Assembly (NCBI GenBank): GCA_012861695.1
Contig: JAAOOA010000184.1
Span: forward strand, 286,001 to 350,000
Origin: Trematomus loennbergii
Lineage: Eukaryota; Chordata; Actinopteri; Perciformes; Nototheniidae
DNA: 64,000 bases
Reading direction: 5' to 3'
The position numbers and the translations under genes were made by a program. The notes below the pieces were generated by a model. It saw only the letters and a list, made by a program, of their open reading frames with translations, was not told the origin of the DNA and did no database searches. The first letter of the stretch is position 1, and each line of letters begins with the position of its first letter. Shown piece by piece: positions 40,386 through 53,868 of the stretch.

Positions 40386-40499
40386 CCCCCATCAGACTGT
40401 ATATTTAAAAAGCAGTCCTAACTTCTTCTCTACTCTTCCCAGCTCTTTTCCTCCTGTCCCTTCCCAAACCCCCTCTTGTCCTCAGCCCCCCCCCTCCGA

Positions 40500-40660
40500 C
40501 AACACCTCAGCCATCTGCACAAAGGCCGTGTTTACCCTTGCATTCCCGCTGCGATAAACAGTGATAGCAGCCGATCGATACCAGCCATAAACGGCCAGAC
40601 CATGTGACGGCCTCACTCTGCCGTTATTAATGTAACAGTTAGAGATTAGATCTGCATCGT
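40500..40660. promoter_or_regulatory. Possible regulatory block with GATA sites
   Basis: CGATAAACAGTGATAGCAGC at about 40552-40571 and TCGATACC near 40577, plus TTATTAATG; adjoins a long CA array. Weak. Confidence 0.28.
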
Positions 40661-40773
40661 CAAATAAATCAACACACACACACAAGTAGACACAAGCACA
40701 CACAATCCATCTTCACGTCACGTCCACCTTTCAACCTCGTCTACATGCAAACGCTCATACTGTACACTGCAAG

Positions 40774-41069
<296 letters not shown>

Positions 41070-41874
41070 TCCCCTGCCTAAACAGTGCCATTATTTTCAG
41101 CTATAAATCACATTGAATGGCACATTGATTTTATCCTACAGGGGCTGAGGCGAGGGAGGGGAGCTGGAGACACAGTTATTGCGTTTAATATATCAATATT
41201 ATCTTCCATATCATCTCAGACATGGAGGCAGGTATCAGGAGGAGTCGACAGACACTTTTCTGCCAAACCCCCTCTTCCTCTCTCTCCGTCTCCCCCACCC
41301 TCGCCCCACAGCGAGACAGTCTCCATCAAGCTGATAAGCTGAACTTCCCCTGTCACACCTGCAGGGCAAAGTCACCCAACAATTTCTCTTTCTTCCACAA
41401 CTTCTATACGTTTCAGACTCTTGATTTTAATGCTGCCTTTTGCATCTTTTCTTTTTTGTATACGTTTCCTGACATTTGATATTCAACACATCTCCACATT
41501 GGACATTTGGATGCCTGTACACACCTGCTGAAGAATGCATCCCATCAGAGGCGTCTGCTGGCCAGCCCAATGCTATTCAGTGGAGCAGGCATAATAAGTC
41601 AGAAGAGAAATATGCAGAAGTGTAAAACACTTTGGATCACACATAAAGCTTGAGTGAAGCAACATCTTTTCAAAGTGTGACGACCCCTCCACACCACTAG
41701 GGGTTCTGTCCTGGCTCTGTGCTTCCTGTTGCAGGTTCCAGTGGGGTGGGCCCGGTGCAGCCTGCTGAAAGACGGCCTATGAGATTCTTCTGGCTCTCTC
41801 CTCCGCTGCGCGGGTGTCTTTACTTATTTGTGCTTTTGTAAATAAATTATTGATATATATTGATACCAAGCGGC

Positions 41875-42527
41875 AAACTCTGGGGCAGAGCCAGGAGGCC
41901 AATAAGGAAGGCCTCAAACTGCAGTTCATCTAGTGGCCAGTAGGTCTGCAGAAGGGAGCAATTTCCATAGACCCCCATGTTAAGATGCCCAACTTTAATG
42001 CAGAAATAAACATGTTTACATCGTGGTTCAAAAAACCATATTCTCTGTATAGTTAGATTCCCCCTTCATGACTATGGATTGGGGTGCATTTTTCTCAACT
42101 CATCTGTTTAATTAATATTCAGTCTTAAAGTTATGCATAAATTAGGGCGTGGTCACATTGAGTGACAGCTCTGTCCAGTGACTGCTGCTGTAAGCTTCCT
42201 GTCTTTCTGCTAGCAGTCCGTGATGCTACAGGGACTCTGCCTGCTCAGCTCATCTGGGGAAACATAACTTGAACTCTGCCGTGTTTCTTTGTTCTTCATG
42301 CTTATATCGGACTATTGTGACTCGCTCTGCGGTTAAAACAGATGGTGCATGAATGCGGTTTTGCGGTAAGCGAAATTTGAGTACTTTAATGAATACGTAA
42401 TGAATGTTAAGGCTTGGGTTAGCGTGTAAGCGAGGTATTTAGCTACATCTGTGCTAACGATGCTAATCGTAGCCTCCAAGTTAAAACGAAATAGAGAAGT
42501 GTTAAGCGGGATAATACTGTAGAACAG
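41875..42527 (+). mobile_element. Dispersed acanthomorph-type repeat
   Basis: Contains CTAGTGGCCAGTAGGTCTGC, CCATAGACCCCCATGTTAAG and ATAAATTAGGGCGTGGTCAC, strings I recall from a very common fish repeat. Boundaries and class uncertain. Confidence 0.5.
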
Positions 42528-42529
42528 GG

Positions 42530-42640
42530 CTTCTCAAACTCCGGACCAAGGTCCGAATCCGGACCGAACTGCAAATCAATCCGGACCGAACCCTGTGTCC
42601 CATTATAAAAAAATATATATATACAAAATAAAAAATAAAA
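42530..42640 (+). mobile_element. hAT-like left terminus (CAGGGCTTCTCAAACTCCGG)
   Basis: Starts CAGGGCTTCTCAAACTCCGG, followed by repeated CCGGACCGAA motifs. No right terminus identified. Confidence 0.45.
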
Positions 42641-43057
42641 ACGTTCTGATTCTGACGTAAATTAATGTATATTTTCTTGTGTCTGACGCGTTGTGAGAAT
42701 GAACGTGCAAATATATTTATGTGTGCGCGAGCGTGACACGTATTGCAGACCGCAAGTTAACCGCAAGTTTACCTTGACTTTCTAATGCTTCTAATACCTT
42801 TTTTGCCGAGGTTCAAGGCATTGGCTACAGACAAGCAGTGCCATTTCTCCCACTAGTTCAAGCCATCATACTGTATGTATGTATTGAATGTGTGTGTGTA
42901 TACAGGGGCGCCGTTTTTTTCGACAGGCAAGGCAGGCGGACCAGAAGGGGGCCCACAAAGAAGGTAGTTTAAGATGGTCCACAGCAACGACAACATGAAA
43001 CACCCTTTAAATTACTGCAACGACATGTCGGGAAACAAAACAAAAACAAAACAAAAA

Positions 43058-43595
43058 AAACGGGTGTACAACAAGCGGATACAGATTCCATCCGAACTGA
43101 CGTGTCCATCCGAGAAAGTTGCTATCAGAAACAATGCCTGACGTGTTTGGACGTCTTTTGTTTACATTAGCAAGCCTCGCTAACACTCAGAGCTAACCTG
43201 TACTGTAGAGCACATGTGTTTAAAAAGCAGGACATAAAAAAAGGAACTCACCTTGTGATAAACCTGCAAGAGAAAAAGCATTTGAGCTCCATACTGTTTC
43301 AAAAATAATCCTTGACGTGGTTTAAACAGGATGGCGTTTTATCACAGCAGAATTTAATTTACCTCCGGTAGAATTCTGATCAGGCATTAGCTCCGCCACC
43401 TCTTATTTATTTTTCAAGCTAAGGACCCAAAATCTGCATTTCTCTAACAGGGCTGCAAAAGAGGGGTTTGAGCAGTATGAGGCATGGCTACAATGGGTGA
43501 TCTGTTTGGTATTTTGAAAAAAAACTTCACTGACATGTTTTATATAGGTATGGCCCTACAATATATTTTTCAAATATAGCATGATAAGGTCCACT
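43058..43595 (+). mobile_element. TTAA MITE, AGGTCCCCTATTATGC family, left-truncated copy
   Basis: Right end GCATGATAAGGTCCACT then TTAA (43596-43599). Shares GAGGCATGGCTACAATGGGT and TTTGGTATTTTGA with the 16.9-kb copy. The left boundary is not recognisable. Confidence 0.7.
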
Positions 43596-44072
43596 TTAAT
43601 GTATTGAAGGCAAAGATATTTGACACATATTGAGAACTGCTACTATTTATCTCTCAATATTGTCTGTACACAAACGTGGTAAAAGTTATTATTTCAGTGA
43701 GACAACAGAGCAAGCTTCTACAGTTGCACTACGTTTTGATAACAGTTAAATATTATTTTGATAATCAAATATATTTCAATGTTGGTGAATTTCATACTGT
43801 TCATTCATAATCTGATTGTCTTTGTAGCTCACTGTTGAAATTTAAAAAACATTACAATTACAAAATAATTATATCTACAGCCCCTAAACACAAAAACACT
43901 CTTTCATAAATAACACACTTGTTCTGCAATAATACGTTTTATGTTTCCTGTAATCTTTGTTAAGAAAGGACATGCCTGAAAGACACAACTCAACATTTTC
44001 TCCTTCTCTGAGGGTCAAGAAGAACATCCAAGAGGAAAATTAAAAGTTGATGTTATGAGATTTTAAGACCTG

Positions 44073-44838
44073 AGGCCTGTACTACGAAGCCGGATTTTTG
44101 CTTAGCGAGCTAACTTCAGGGAAAACTCTGGGTTTCCGGTCCTACGACGCTGGTTCTTCTTACCGGGCTAGATCTCCATGGTAACTTATGCTGAACGGCT
44201 AACCTGCTCCGGAGCAGCGGTTTAGTTCCAGGCTAAGAGATCAACTCAGTGAAAGCACCGCCTGCTGACCAATCAGAGCTCCGTGTGCGGAGTTTAAAGC
44301 TATCAAGTCATATTACAGGATAAAGGAAATACAGAAAAACTCCGTTGCAGGAAAGACGGCCGGCAAAAATCAACTGACTGTGTGAACGTGAACATGAATA
44401 GAATATCCCCTCTCCCATCTTCAGAGCAATCTGACTATTATAACATTAGCGTTAAGAAAGCTTACTTAAATATCTGCCACGACATAAGTAACGGATCAGA
44501 GTAACATTAAGTACAGTCCGCGGCACTGTGAGTGCAGACGTCGATGTGTCCCATTATCATATCATATCACATCATAATGTATCATATATTTCCTTATTTG
44601 AGTCAGCTTCTTGAGCCGTATCTGGCCGTGCAACACTCACAGTGTCACATACTATGCATAAGTATTATTTTAACAACACATTAAGTTGACGAAACACTAG
44701 TCAAATGTAATTAAAGTCAGATCGTGTCTTAGACGGGGCAGTGATTTCATAAACGAGAGCGAGTTTGTTTTGGATTAGGTAAGCCGGGTAACTCAAACAT
44801 ATCCAGGGTATGTTGAACTGGATTCGTAGTACAGGCCT
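44073..44838 (+). mobile_element. Harbinger-like TIR element, 766 bp
   Basis: Termini AGGCCTGTACTACGAAGCCG and the reverse complement of GATTCGTAGTACAGGCCT, flanked by CTG on both sides (3-bp duplication). Terminus type is familiar from fish PIF/Harbinger-derived elements. No transposase frame. Confidence 0.8.
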
Positions 44839-45214
44839 CTGTACAGGACATTCACTAAAAACGACACTTTATAAATACAGTCTATGATTGATACCCCTCG
44901 TCTCGACTCCCAGTGTTTATTTTACAACCCAGCTCTTGGGCTGCAACAAAAACATGGGAGTTGTTTTATATAAATATTTATAGAAAAAATTTGTGTCATA
45001 CTCACAATCATCATTATTAAAGCTTCAACAGCTAAATATATGTTAAAGTCTGACTGCACAGCAGGTGTCAAATACTGCACAAGCATGCAGCTCCTTCCAG
45101 AAATGTCCTGTCGTGTCTGAATAAAGCTGATTTACAGTCTTTGTTGTTACGATTAAACATTTAAAAAAACTTCCAACAGATTGATCCAGCAATATTCCAG
45201 CATATTCTGTCTGA

Positions 45215-45360
45215 AAGTCAAATCCCACCTTGATGCCCACTGCAGTCGGCATGTTGTTGTGTCCATGGGCAAGACACTTGTCTTAATGTCCACAGTATTG
45301 ACTGTATTTAAGATGCTTATAGTAAAAGCGTCTAACAAGTGACACGTAATCTAATGTAAG
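45215..45360 (+). mobile_element. Old dispersed fish repeat fragment
   Basis: Contains TGTCCATGGGCAAGACACTT and TAAAAGCGTCTAACAAGTGA, degenerate forms of common teleost repeat strings. Confidence 0.4.
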
Positions 45361-46937
45361 GAAAAGGGCTTAGCATTCCAAGTATATCATTTCAAGAAAC
45401 TAAAGAAAAATGATGTACTTTTGTCTGAATAACTTTTGTAAAGCACCATAAGTGAAGCCTTCAATATTTTCACTAATGTTGATATTGAGGGTTTTCCCAG
45501 CTCATTTTGTCCAAACAACATTTGTGTATTTCACTTTAATGTGTATCACTCTATTTAATGGCTGTATGCTTTTTTAATGTGAAGGGTATTTGAACTTTAA
45601 TTCTGCACTTTAAATGAAATGGTTTGAGTGAGACAGCAGTTCAAACGCACACACAAGCAAACACACCTAGTACAAGAACCTTTGTCCCACCAACTACACA
45701 CCATCGTGCTCAATCTAAAGCACACTCATCTTTTATGGTGACCTGTATGTACAGTAGAGAACTCTGCATATAAAGATTGCTCAAGTCTACAAAACTATTT
45801 GCAGAAACACAAATATACTGTTGTTATACTTTTCTCCAAAACAAATTCATGCACAACATAGTTACAGTTGTGTAACCAAAAAGGAGGCCTCTGTCAAATA
45901 CAGTAAATGGAAAGGACAACTTTGAGGAAAATAAATGCAAAAAATATTTTGACAAAAAACAGAGGTGTGCTCAGGCTGCATTTGACCACCTCACTGGGTC
46001 TGACCACAGCCCCTCATCCACCTGCAGAAGAAGCATCACCTGTAGCCTGACGCTCATACAGCTCCAACCGTTATGCTGCAAATAACTCTTCACCTGACTT
46101 CAGTTCATCCTCCCTCTCTCTCTCTCTCATCCTCCCTCTACCTCTTTCCTATGCTGCTGTCCATATATCCATTGTTGTTGTAAAAAGTTCTTACATGAAG
46201 CCTTTTTCTAGTGCTTACATCCTGATGCCGAGTCATCAATAAAGCAGTTTGGTGTATGGACATTGGCATGAGTATTTGTTAATTGTTCATGTGTGTAGCA
46301 TTTTTAATGGCAGTGTTTTAAAATGGCAAACAAGTGAATATGTCAGATTTCTGTGTCTTACTTAGAGAACCGTGTGCAGTGTTTTGCAAAAAGTGCCATG
46401 TTGAGTGCAAATTGGGTGCAGAGCTGAAAATGTGTTTTAGGAGATTTGAGCTGAGGTTTTGCTCTTTGAGTGTGAGCTTAAATAATATGCTTTATGTGAG
46501 ATTTGTGTGTGTTAGCAACTGAACAAAACTGGAATGCCTCACGTGCACCCTGATCACCACTGATCAGATTCTGAGGCGAGAAAAAAACGGTCAGTTTACA
46601 AAAAGCATTTTGATTGGTCCAAACGAGGGCACGACAATTAGAGGTCACCAGGAGGTAACATACTGACTAATCTAAGCAGTGGATTTTATCAGGTTTCCTG
46701 TCATCTAAATGTATGAGTGTGTTGTTTGAAAAAAGGACCTACAACTGTAGAGCAATTCTGAGAAGTGAGGAGAAAACACACGACAGAGACGCACTGAACA
46801 GAGGCTCACATCTGTTTTTAAATAAGCCTGTGTGTGTGTGTGTGTTATTACATTGTATAGCACTAATATAGTGACTCTCTGAGGTGGTGGAGGTGTGATG
46901 GAGTGAACAGAGGCAGAGTTAAGTTATCAGGGTGGTT

Positions 46938-46940
<3 letters not shown>

Positions 46941-46974
<34 letters not shown>

Positions 46975-47032
46975 ATGTGTGTGTGTGTGTGCATGCGTGT
47001 GTGTGTGTGCATGCGTGTGTGTGTGTGTGTGT
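46941..47032 (+). repeat. Interrupted (TG)n microsatellite
   Basis: TG repeat with GCATG interruptions at regular spacing. Confidence 0.93.
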
Positions 47033-47034
47033 CT

Positions 47035-47115
47035 CTTTCTGTCCCAGATGGTGGATAAGAGGCCTTGCCTTTATTAGCCAGCTCTGGCCAGATAAAGAGC
47101 TGGTATTGATCCCAG
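47035..47115. promoter_or_regulatory. Paired GATA sites between TG arrays
   Basis: GGATAAG (47053-47059) and AGATAAAG (47090-47097) on the same strand, in the short non-repeat stretch near exon 2. Candidate only. Confidence 0.27.
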
Positions 47116-47216
47116 GTTGAAAGAGCAGGTTCGTCAAACATGGCTGATTTACAGAGAACTGATAATGGCAGCGCCGGCAACCGAGGAACCCCAGGGAAGA
47201 GAGAGAGGAGTAAATC

Positions 47217-47219
<3 letters not shown>

Positions 47220-47270
<51 letters not shown>

Positions 47271-47307
47271 TGTGTGTGTGGTGTGTGTGTGTGTGTGTGT
47301 GTGTGTG
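47220..47307 (+). repeat. (TG)n microsatellite with GG interruptions
   Basis: About 42 units, two TGG interruptions, roughly 900 bases downstream of the exon 2 donor in transcript order. Confidence 0.95.
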
Positions 47308-48213
47308 ATTAAAGAAACAAAGACGCCAAGTCAGTTTGCTATCGACAGAAAAAAACGTCCTCGCATGTGCCTGAGTTCTATGATCTTTTTCTATCTAATA
47401 CACACATAACCCGCTCCTCACCTCAAACATACACGCACACACACACACACCTATAGCTAATCTCTAATCTCGTCTCGATTAGCACCTGACAGAATTTCCA
47501 TGGGTTTATCAAACCAAGCCAACCAACAGACGCTTATCACTTCCAGCCCCAACATTTCACAAGAGCAGGAATTTTTGAGATTAAAAAACACAGCTAGTGA
47601 AATCTTGAATAAGTCAAAAGAATATGAGTGAAAACTCTGCTATCACAGGGCGGAGGGGGAGGCTCGGGATAAGAGGTGCACGAGGGGGCAGGTTCACTGA
47701 AGCCAGGATTGAACCCAGAGAATCTTTTTTTTCTAATTTGTTGAGACACATCAGAGATAAAAGAGTGATACATGTGGAAAGCTGCAACCTCATTATGGTT
47801 AACTGTCTCCTGACAGATAACAGGTAAACGTCAGTTGATGAAAGACATACTTCAAGTCTTGATGAGGAGATAGAACTGTTAATAACCACCAATAACTGCC
47901 AGTAAAATAGACATCTGGAATATTTCACAACAGGCGGAGCACCCCCTCAGTGCCTGGCTATCATTACAGTGACTGTGATAGGACAGTCTATTATGGAAAC
48001 ACAGTTAGCTGGTGAACAATTGTTTTGATGATTATACTGTAGGTATGAGCATGCATTAGTTATTTGGTCACAATGTTCATTTACCCACTGACTGTGTTGG
48101 TGATGGAAAGTGTCTCCAGTTCAGTGTGTGGAATATCCAGTGTAATATTTAGAAAGTGGCACAGGCACACACTCTTTTTAAACAACAAGTCCTCCTGTTC
48201 CTCTGTCCCTCAC

Positions 48214-48360
48214 CTTGGTTGTACAGCGCTGGGTATGGGGGGGGGCTGGAGCTGTCCCCCTCTGCTGAGTCGTCTGGGTCCGAGGCTCCGCCCTCCTCTC
48301 CTGATAGGCTGAGGTGGTCCGCTGTGTTTTCCTCCTCGCCACTGAGGTCCCCGAGGGAAC
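48214..48360 (-). CDS. zfpm1: zfpm1 (FOG1) coding exon 2
   Basis: FOG1 is a nuclear multi-zinc-finger cofactor that binds the N-terminal finger of GATA factors and recruits repressor complexes such as NuRD. This 147-bp exon has an acceptor ending ctttcacag and a donor reading CAAG|gtgagg on the minus strand. It enters in phase 1 and leaves in phase 1. It encodes 48 full codons with no stop, starting SLGDLSGEEENTADHL and ending PPPYPALYNQ. ZFPM1 reads KRSLGDMEAREE directly after its first-exon peptide MSRRKQSNPRQIKR, so the SLGD start and the acidic content fit exon 2 of ZFPM1 better than ZFPM2, which has PLEDAIED. The split first codon (xGT) would complete the arginine of IKR if exon 1 ends in C. 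The exon holds a run of nine C on the coding strand, in frame as read. Identification rests on recalled family sequence, not a search. Confidence 0.8.
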
Positions 48361-49639
48361 CTGTGAAAGGAAGATGAGGGGAAATGGGATGTTAGAAGAA
48401 ATACTATAAATATTGCCATGAATATATCAATATTTGGATGCTTAAAATACATATTTTAAGCAGTTGTATTAGAAATATTTATCACAAATAATCAGAGTAG
48501 CAAAGTAGATAAGAGCTGCATTAGAATGTACAATGAATGACATCAGGTGGTCTCAATTGAAAATGACACTTAAGACATAACATAGTTTCTATGTGTGGAG
48601 CAGAAGGATTTCAGTCTGAGCAGCCTGGTGCAGAGAGGTGGAGGGAGATTGTTAAACAAGCTGCTTGTGATTGTTTGCACTGTTGAAGGGAGGAAAAACA
48701 TACTAAACACACTGATCCATTTTTTAACTGGACTCAATTTAAAACACAGTATAAAGAATTGGACAAGCTGAACGCTCTAATCCAGAAGATTAATAGCAAG
48801 AAGCCAAGGGGGACCTTAAAGCCAAATTACAGTATACCTCAAATTGTAGCTAAAAGAGTGATTAGTGCAGGGCTGATCTGTATCAATTACAGTTTCATAA
48901 TCCCTGCTGACCATAGTAATTATACACTACTTTTGATCTATTTTAGCCTGTTTGAAGATTACATTTTTTTTTTTAAATGAGTCTTTTAATTTGACTTTTT
49001 ATAAATTGCTTCATTAATAATACTCCTTATATAAGATGAATGCACCAGGCTGCATGAATGGTGCCTTAGCAGCTCCAACCCCTGAGATATATGGTGGCTT
49101 ATTGGATACACATATTGACTGTTGTTCTGGATCTAAAGACGTGTTGTAGTTATTAGTCTTTCAATAAAAAGGCAATTCCTATTATGTTCATTTGGATCGG
49201 ATGACATGCTTCATCCTCCGCTCCCGAGAGGACACCATGATAGAATTCTTCATTCAGGGTAACCATTTCTTTAAGAGGATTAGGAAGTGCTCGAGTGAAG
49301 CATAAATGGTTAATCACTGCCGAGGGACAAAACAACTCTCACGCACAGTGATGGAAGGTGTGCACATGCTTTTGAATGACTATATCAGAGGGAAATTCAA
49401 ACAAAGAGAAATCCAGGATTTCTTTTGAAATAATGTCCCGCCTCTTTGCTTGAATTCAGACAGGATGTAAATTAATTTCCATTAGGTTGTGCTGAACTAA
49501 CACAGGGATTGTTTCGGAGCTAAAGCCGTGACTGGGGGCGTATATATTTACAATACTGGGACAAAAGGAGTCTATAATCTATACAAAGCACACAACAATA
49601 CCCATGAATAAAGAAGCTTGTAGAGAAAGGGAGAGGCAA

Positions 49640-50300
49640 TTTTTCTAATTCTGTTAATTTCACTTCCAAAGCAATTAAAAGCAGGCAGAGATAATGCTGG
49701 GAAACAATCGCCGACTGACAAAGTGTTTCTGTCTTTGTAAATGAAACATCTTTAGGCTAATTTCAACTTCCACGCCTGCATGGTTCACTCTAATTTCAGA
49801 TAAAATTAACACAGCTAGATTTGGACCTTCAAAAAAGTAGAGGAGAAAGAAAAAAAGATCGATCCTGTACACAATATTTTTTGAATTAGGTCTATGTCGC
49901 ACAAGCTTTGCTAGATCTAATTTTCAGTATCTATAAGGACATTTTCATACAATTAATTTTCCTTTAATCACAATTGTACAAAGGGGCTTCTCTGTCCAAT
50001 TATATTTCCTGTTTAAAATGTAAGTTTGAATTATGATTTCTTTCCTCATTACGGCTGTGGTTTAATGAATCAATCGCTGCATCACCGCTTTCAGACATGA
50101 AATGGTGCGGAAAAGTTTCAGCTGCCCTTTCTGCCTCTTTTATCCAAGGAGAAATATCCTCCCTTTCCCCCCCGTCCTTCCTGTCTCGGAGAGCTGGCAG
50201 GGAGGATAGCGGTACCGGGGTGATAAGTGCGGAACATTCTACTTCATTTGCCAGTTTAAAAGTTAAAGCCTTAATAATTGTTACAGCCTGATATTCACAG
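49640..50300. promoter_or_regulatory. Possible conserved non-coding block in intron 1
   Basis: Repeat-free block about 1.3-1.9 kb upstream of exon 2 with ATTAATTTTCC, GGTTTAATGAATCAATCG, GGATAGCG near 50194 and TGATAAG near 50221. Adjacent 49150-49560 looks similar. Composition resembles developmental enhancers. Confidence 0.3.
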
Positions 50301-50712
50301 GAACATTGGACTGAGCTCATTGAAGAGATGGAGAAGTCATAAAGAGACACGTGTATCACTGTGGAAAGACATCGTTCAGCTGGGACAGCTCCCATCTGAG
50401 GATCCTGTCAAAGAAAAAGCCTCAAGCTGACATTGACTCATATTTCCAAAAATGAAATAAAACTTCAGAAATGGAGAAATGCTGTAAATACTTCACATCA
50501 GGACAGTGTGGACCTAGAGACACTGTGTTTATTTGGACTGCTTGAGATGATCCATACATTTCTAGAACACATTTCTCCTTGTTAGCAGTATACCAAGTGA
50601 GGTTCACGGAAGAGCTTAGAGTATGCACTACATGTATTCTAGAAGAGGCACTGCAGGGAGAAACACAGCTCACCTCCACTGGAAAACAAAATCACTTTGA
50701 GACGGTGTTTAA

Positions 50713-50987
50713 AGGTAGGGTAGGTAATTTTGGAGAAACCAGCTCGAGTGCGCTAGAATTTGAAAATACACAACCGGAAGAAATGTGCCACTTCCTTACA
50801 GAGCCCCTCCTCCAACACACACGAACGCGCACATGACCAATGAGGGCACGAGATAAGTTTGTAGGCCATCCAGTTATTTTAGCCGGGCCGGCTCAGATGA
50901 TTGGTCGTGCTTTTTACAGTACTACGGCTTAAGAGCATTCCATGGAATATAACAAGTGTTTCTGAAATAAATGACATACCACCACCT
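50713..50987 (+). mobile_element. TTAA MITE, AGGTAGGGTAGGTA family, copy 3
   Basis: Left end AGGTAGGGTAGGTAATTTTG, degenerate right end TACCACCACCT, TTAA on both sides (50709-50712, 50988-50991). Has internal deletions but retains the CCAAT box and AGATAAG at 50851-50857. Confidence 0.87.
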
Positions 50988-51589
50988 TTAACTAATTGTG
51001 CAACAATTAACTTTTAATAATTCGTTAATATATCAATCGTGTTTTTACTTTTATACAAAATGTGAAAATAAATAATACAAATGCACATCTTGAGTTAAAG
51101 ATTATGGATTATGATTTGTTCTGAGTGTTTTTCACGGTCTGATAACTCAACATTAAGAACACGGCAGTATGTGAGGCTAAATGCAACAGCCACATTTTGT
51201 TTGATTTTTTAAATATATTTACATTCAAATGCCAATTTCGAGAGTCAAAAAGATAATGATAGTTTTACTGGATGCATGTCGTGAAACAATTCATTGATTA
51301 TAAATGGATTTTAAATCAAGAACAGAAATAGTTTATTAATGCAATACTAATCAATACACTTTTAAGCTTAAATATCTAAAGTTTTGAACTGTGCATCTGA
51401 CAGAACTAAACTGCTGTGCATTAGCAATTTGTGATATATTTTTTGACACTTGAACAGACCACAGATGAAGCTATTAATGTATTGCTAAAAGTCACCATAG
51501 CAACCCTAATGGACAGTTGGTTATTACGTTGATATTGATTATTCAATCAATTGATATTGTGGTCTCTTTGTGGAAAAGGTTAAATGTAT

Positions 51590-52755
51590 GTTGGACACGA
51601 GCCCATATGTAGGTGCTGTCTTCCTTGATCTCAGGAGGCTTTTGACACTGTTGACCACCAAGTGCTCCTTACAAAGCTGACGTATTTACATTTTTCTGCA
51701 GATTCAATACAGTGGGTTAGGTCTTACTTATCAAACAGAAAACAAATCCCCCTACCTTGTGAACCCTGTTGGGGTTCCACAAGGTTCCATTCTTGGACCA
51801 TTACTGTTTTCTCTGTACATTAATGACTTGCCTAAAACTTGACTTTTAAGAAACATATAAGAAAGTATCCAACACCGTTAAATTTAACTTGCAACATTTT
51901 AAACAAATTAGACCTTTCTTAACTGTCAAGCTGCAAAGTCATACCTCCACTGTATGATTCTATCCCACATTGAATACTGTTTTACAAACTGGTCGTTTGC
52001 TTGTGCCACAAACCTGAAACCTATAGAACAGCTGTACAAGAGAGCTATCAAGGTGTTTGACAGAAAGCCTTATTCATACCACCACTGTACCATCCTTGAG
52101 AAACACCATTTCTTAAGTTTTGACCATTTGAAGTCTTTTAAAAGTATGTGTTTTTTATTTAAATGTTTACATGGACTGCCCCCCCCCCCCCTTCCTTAGG
52201 GGAATTCATCCACAGAAAACACACTGGACGCTGCACTAGGTCAGAAACCAGAGGAGACTGTGAGGTCCACCGCAGACGGACCACCTTTGGACAAAATGTC
52301 CTCTTAAAGGCAGCTCTTTGTGGAACAGCCTCCCAACTGAGATACGGGATTGTTTCACTCTCAATAGTTTTAAAGGTCAACTCAAAGAATGGTTGAGAAA
52401 CAAACAGACGTGTAATCACCGCTAACTGCACTTTAACACAGGGGCATCTCCTCTAGCACTTTAGGTAGCTCTTGTATCCTCTCCTGCACTTTACATGTCG
52501 TAGCTGCTATATTGTATTACCATGTCATAAATACTTGTGTGCTGCTCTTGCTCTTCCTGCAGATCATGTATTTATTTGTTGCTATGTTTGCAAATGTCAT
52601 GTTCTTATATGTTGTATGTCAGGGACTACGGATGGAAACTAGCTCAAAGCTAAAATCCGGCATGTTTACACTTGAAGCATTATTTGTCTAAAGTGTTCAT
52701 TAATGTGCATTGTCCCTGTTCAATAAACGATGAAATGAAATGAAAATGAAATCAT
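51590..52755 (+). pseudogene. 5'-truncated LINE (Rex/L2-like) with dead reverse transcriptase
   Basis: A non-LTR retrotransposon copies itself through an endonuclease/reverse transcriptase protein. Here only parts remain: GAVFLDL then, after a one-base shift, AFDTVDHQVLLTKL (51637-51681), and [20 protein letters not shown] near 51770-51830. The catalytic YADD block that should follow is absent. The C-terminal part (LSHIEYCFTNW, LYKRAIKV, FKCLHGLPPP) lies at 51957-52190, and a shifted tail (HRKHTGRCTRSETRGD) follows at 52211. The 3' end is CAATAAACGATGAAATGAAA, a GAAAT-type tail. Several frameshifts show it is inactive. Clade assignment is from memory of fish LINEs and is uncertain. Confidence 0.85.
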
Positions 52756-52837
52756 GAACATAGGGGAAGTAGGTGAGTCAGGGGAATGCAGTTTGAAAAG
52801 GATTAGTCTTGAAATCAATCGTAAAAAGATGTGAAGG

Positions 52838-53868
52838 ATGGTACAGCACAGAGGAGAGGAGAGGAGGACAGAGGAGAGAGGAGAGGAGGACAGAGGAGAG
52901 GAGAGGAGAGGAGAGGGGGAGACGAGGACAGAAGACGACAGAGGAGAGGAGAGGATGACAGAGGAGAGGAGGGAGGAGAGGAGGAGAGGAGGGAGGAGAG
53001 GAGAGAGAGGAGGACAGAGGAGAGGAGAGGAGGAGAGAGGAGAGGAGGAGAGAGGAGGACAGAGGAGAGGGGGAGAGAGGAGGAGAGGAGGAGAGGAGGA
53101 GAGAGGAAGACAGAGGAGATGGGAGGAGAGGAGGAGAGAGGAGGACAGAGGAGAGGAGGAGAGGGGAGAGGAGGGGAGAGGAGAGGAGAGGAGGACAGAG
53201 GAGAGGAGGACAGAGGAGAGGAGAGAGAGGAGGACAGAGGAGGGAGGAGAGGAGAGGAGGACAGAGGAGAGGAGGACAGGGGAGAGAGGAGAGGGGAGAG
53301 GATGAGAGGAGGAGAGAGGAGGACAGAGGAGAGGAGGACAGAGGAGAGGAGGGAGGAGGACAGAGGAGAGAGGGACAGGGATGAGAGACAGGAGGACAGA
53401 GGAGAGGAGAGGAGGACGGAGGAGAGGAGGGAGGAGGACAGAGGAGAGGAGGGAGGAGGACAGAGGAGAGGAGGAGAGAGGAGGACAGAGGAGAGGAGAG
53501 GAGGACAGAGGAGAGAGGAGAGGGGGAGAGCAGAGGAGGACAGAGGAGGACAGAGGAGGACAGAGGAGAGAGGAGAGGGGGGAGAGCAGAGGAGGACAGA
53601 GGAGGACAGAGGAGGACAGAGGAGAGAGGACAGAGGAGAGAGGACAGAGGAGAGAGGAGAGAGGAGAGGGGGAGAGCAGAGGAGGACAGAGGAGGGACAG
53701 AGGAGAGAGGAGAGAGGAGAGAGGAGAGAGGAGAGAGGAGAGAGGAGAGAGGAAGAGCAGAGGAGGAGAGAGGAGAGAGAGAGAGAGAGAGAGGAGAGGG
53801 GGAGAGCAGAGGAGGAGAGAGGAGAGAGGAGAGAGGAGAGAGGAGAGAGGAGAGAGGAGAGGCAGAAC
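52838..53868 (+). repeat. 1-kb polypurine minisatellite (GAGGACAGAGGAGA type)
   Basis: Over 1 kb, the plus strand is A and G except for occasional C in GAGGACAGAG and rare T. Irregular mix of GAGAGGAGAG and GAGGACAGAG units. Long open frames on both strands (Arg/Glu-rich, Ser/Leu/Pro-rich) follow from composition and are not genes. Confidence 0.95.
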
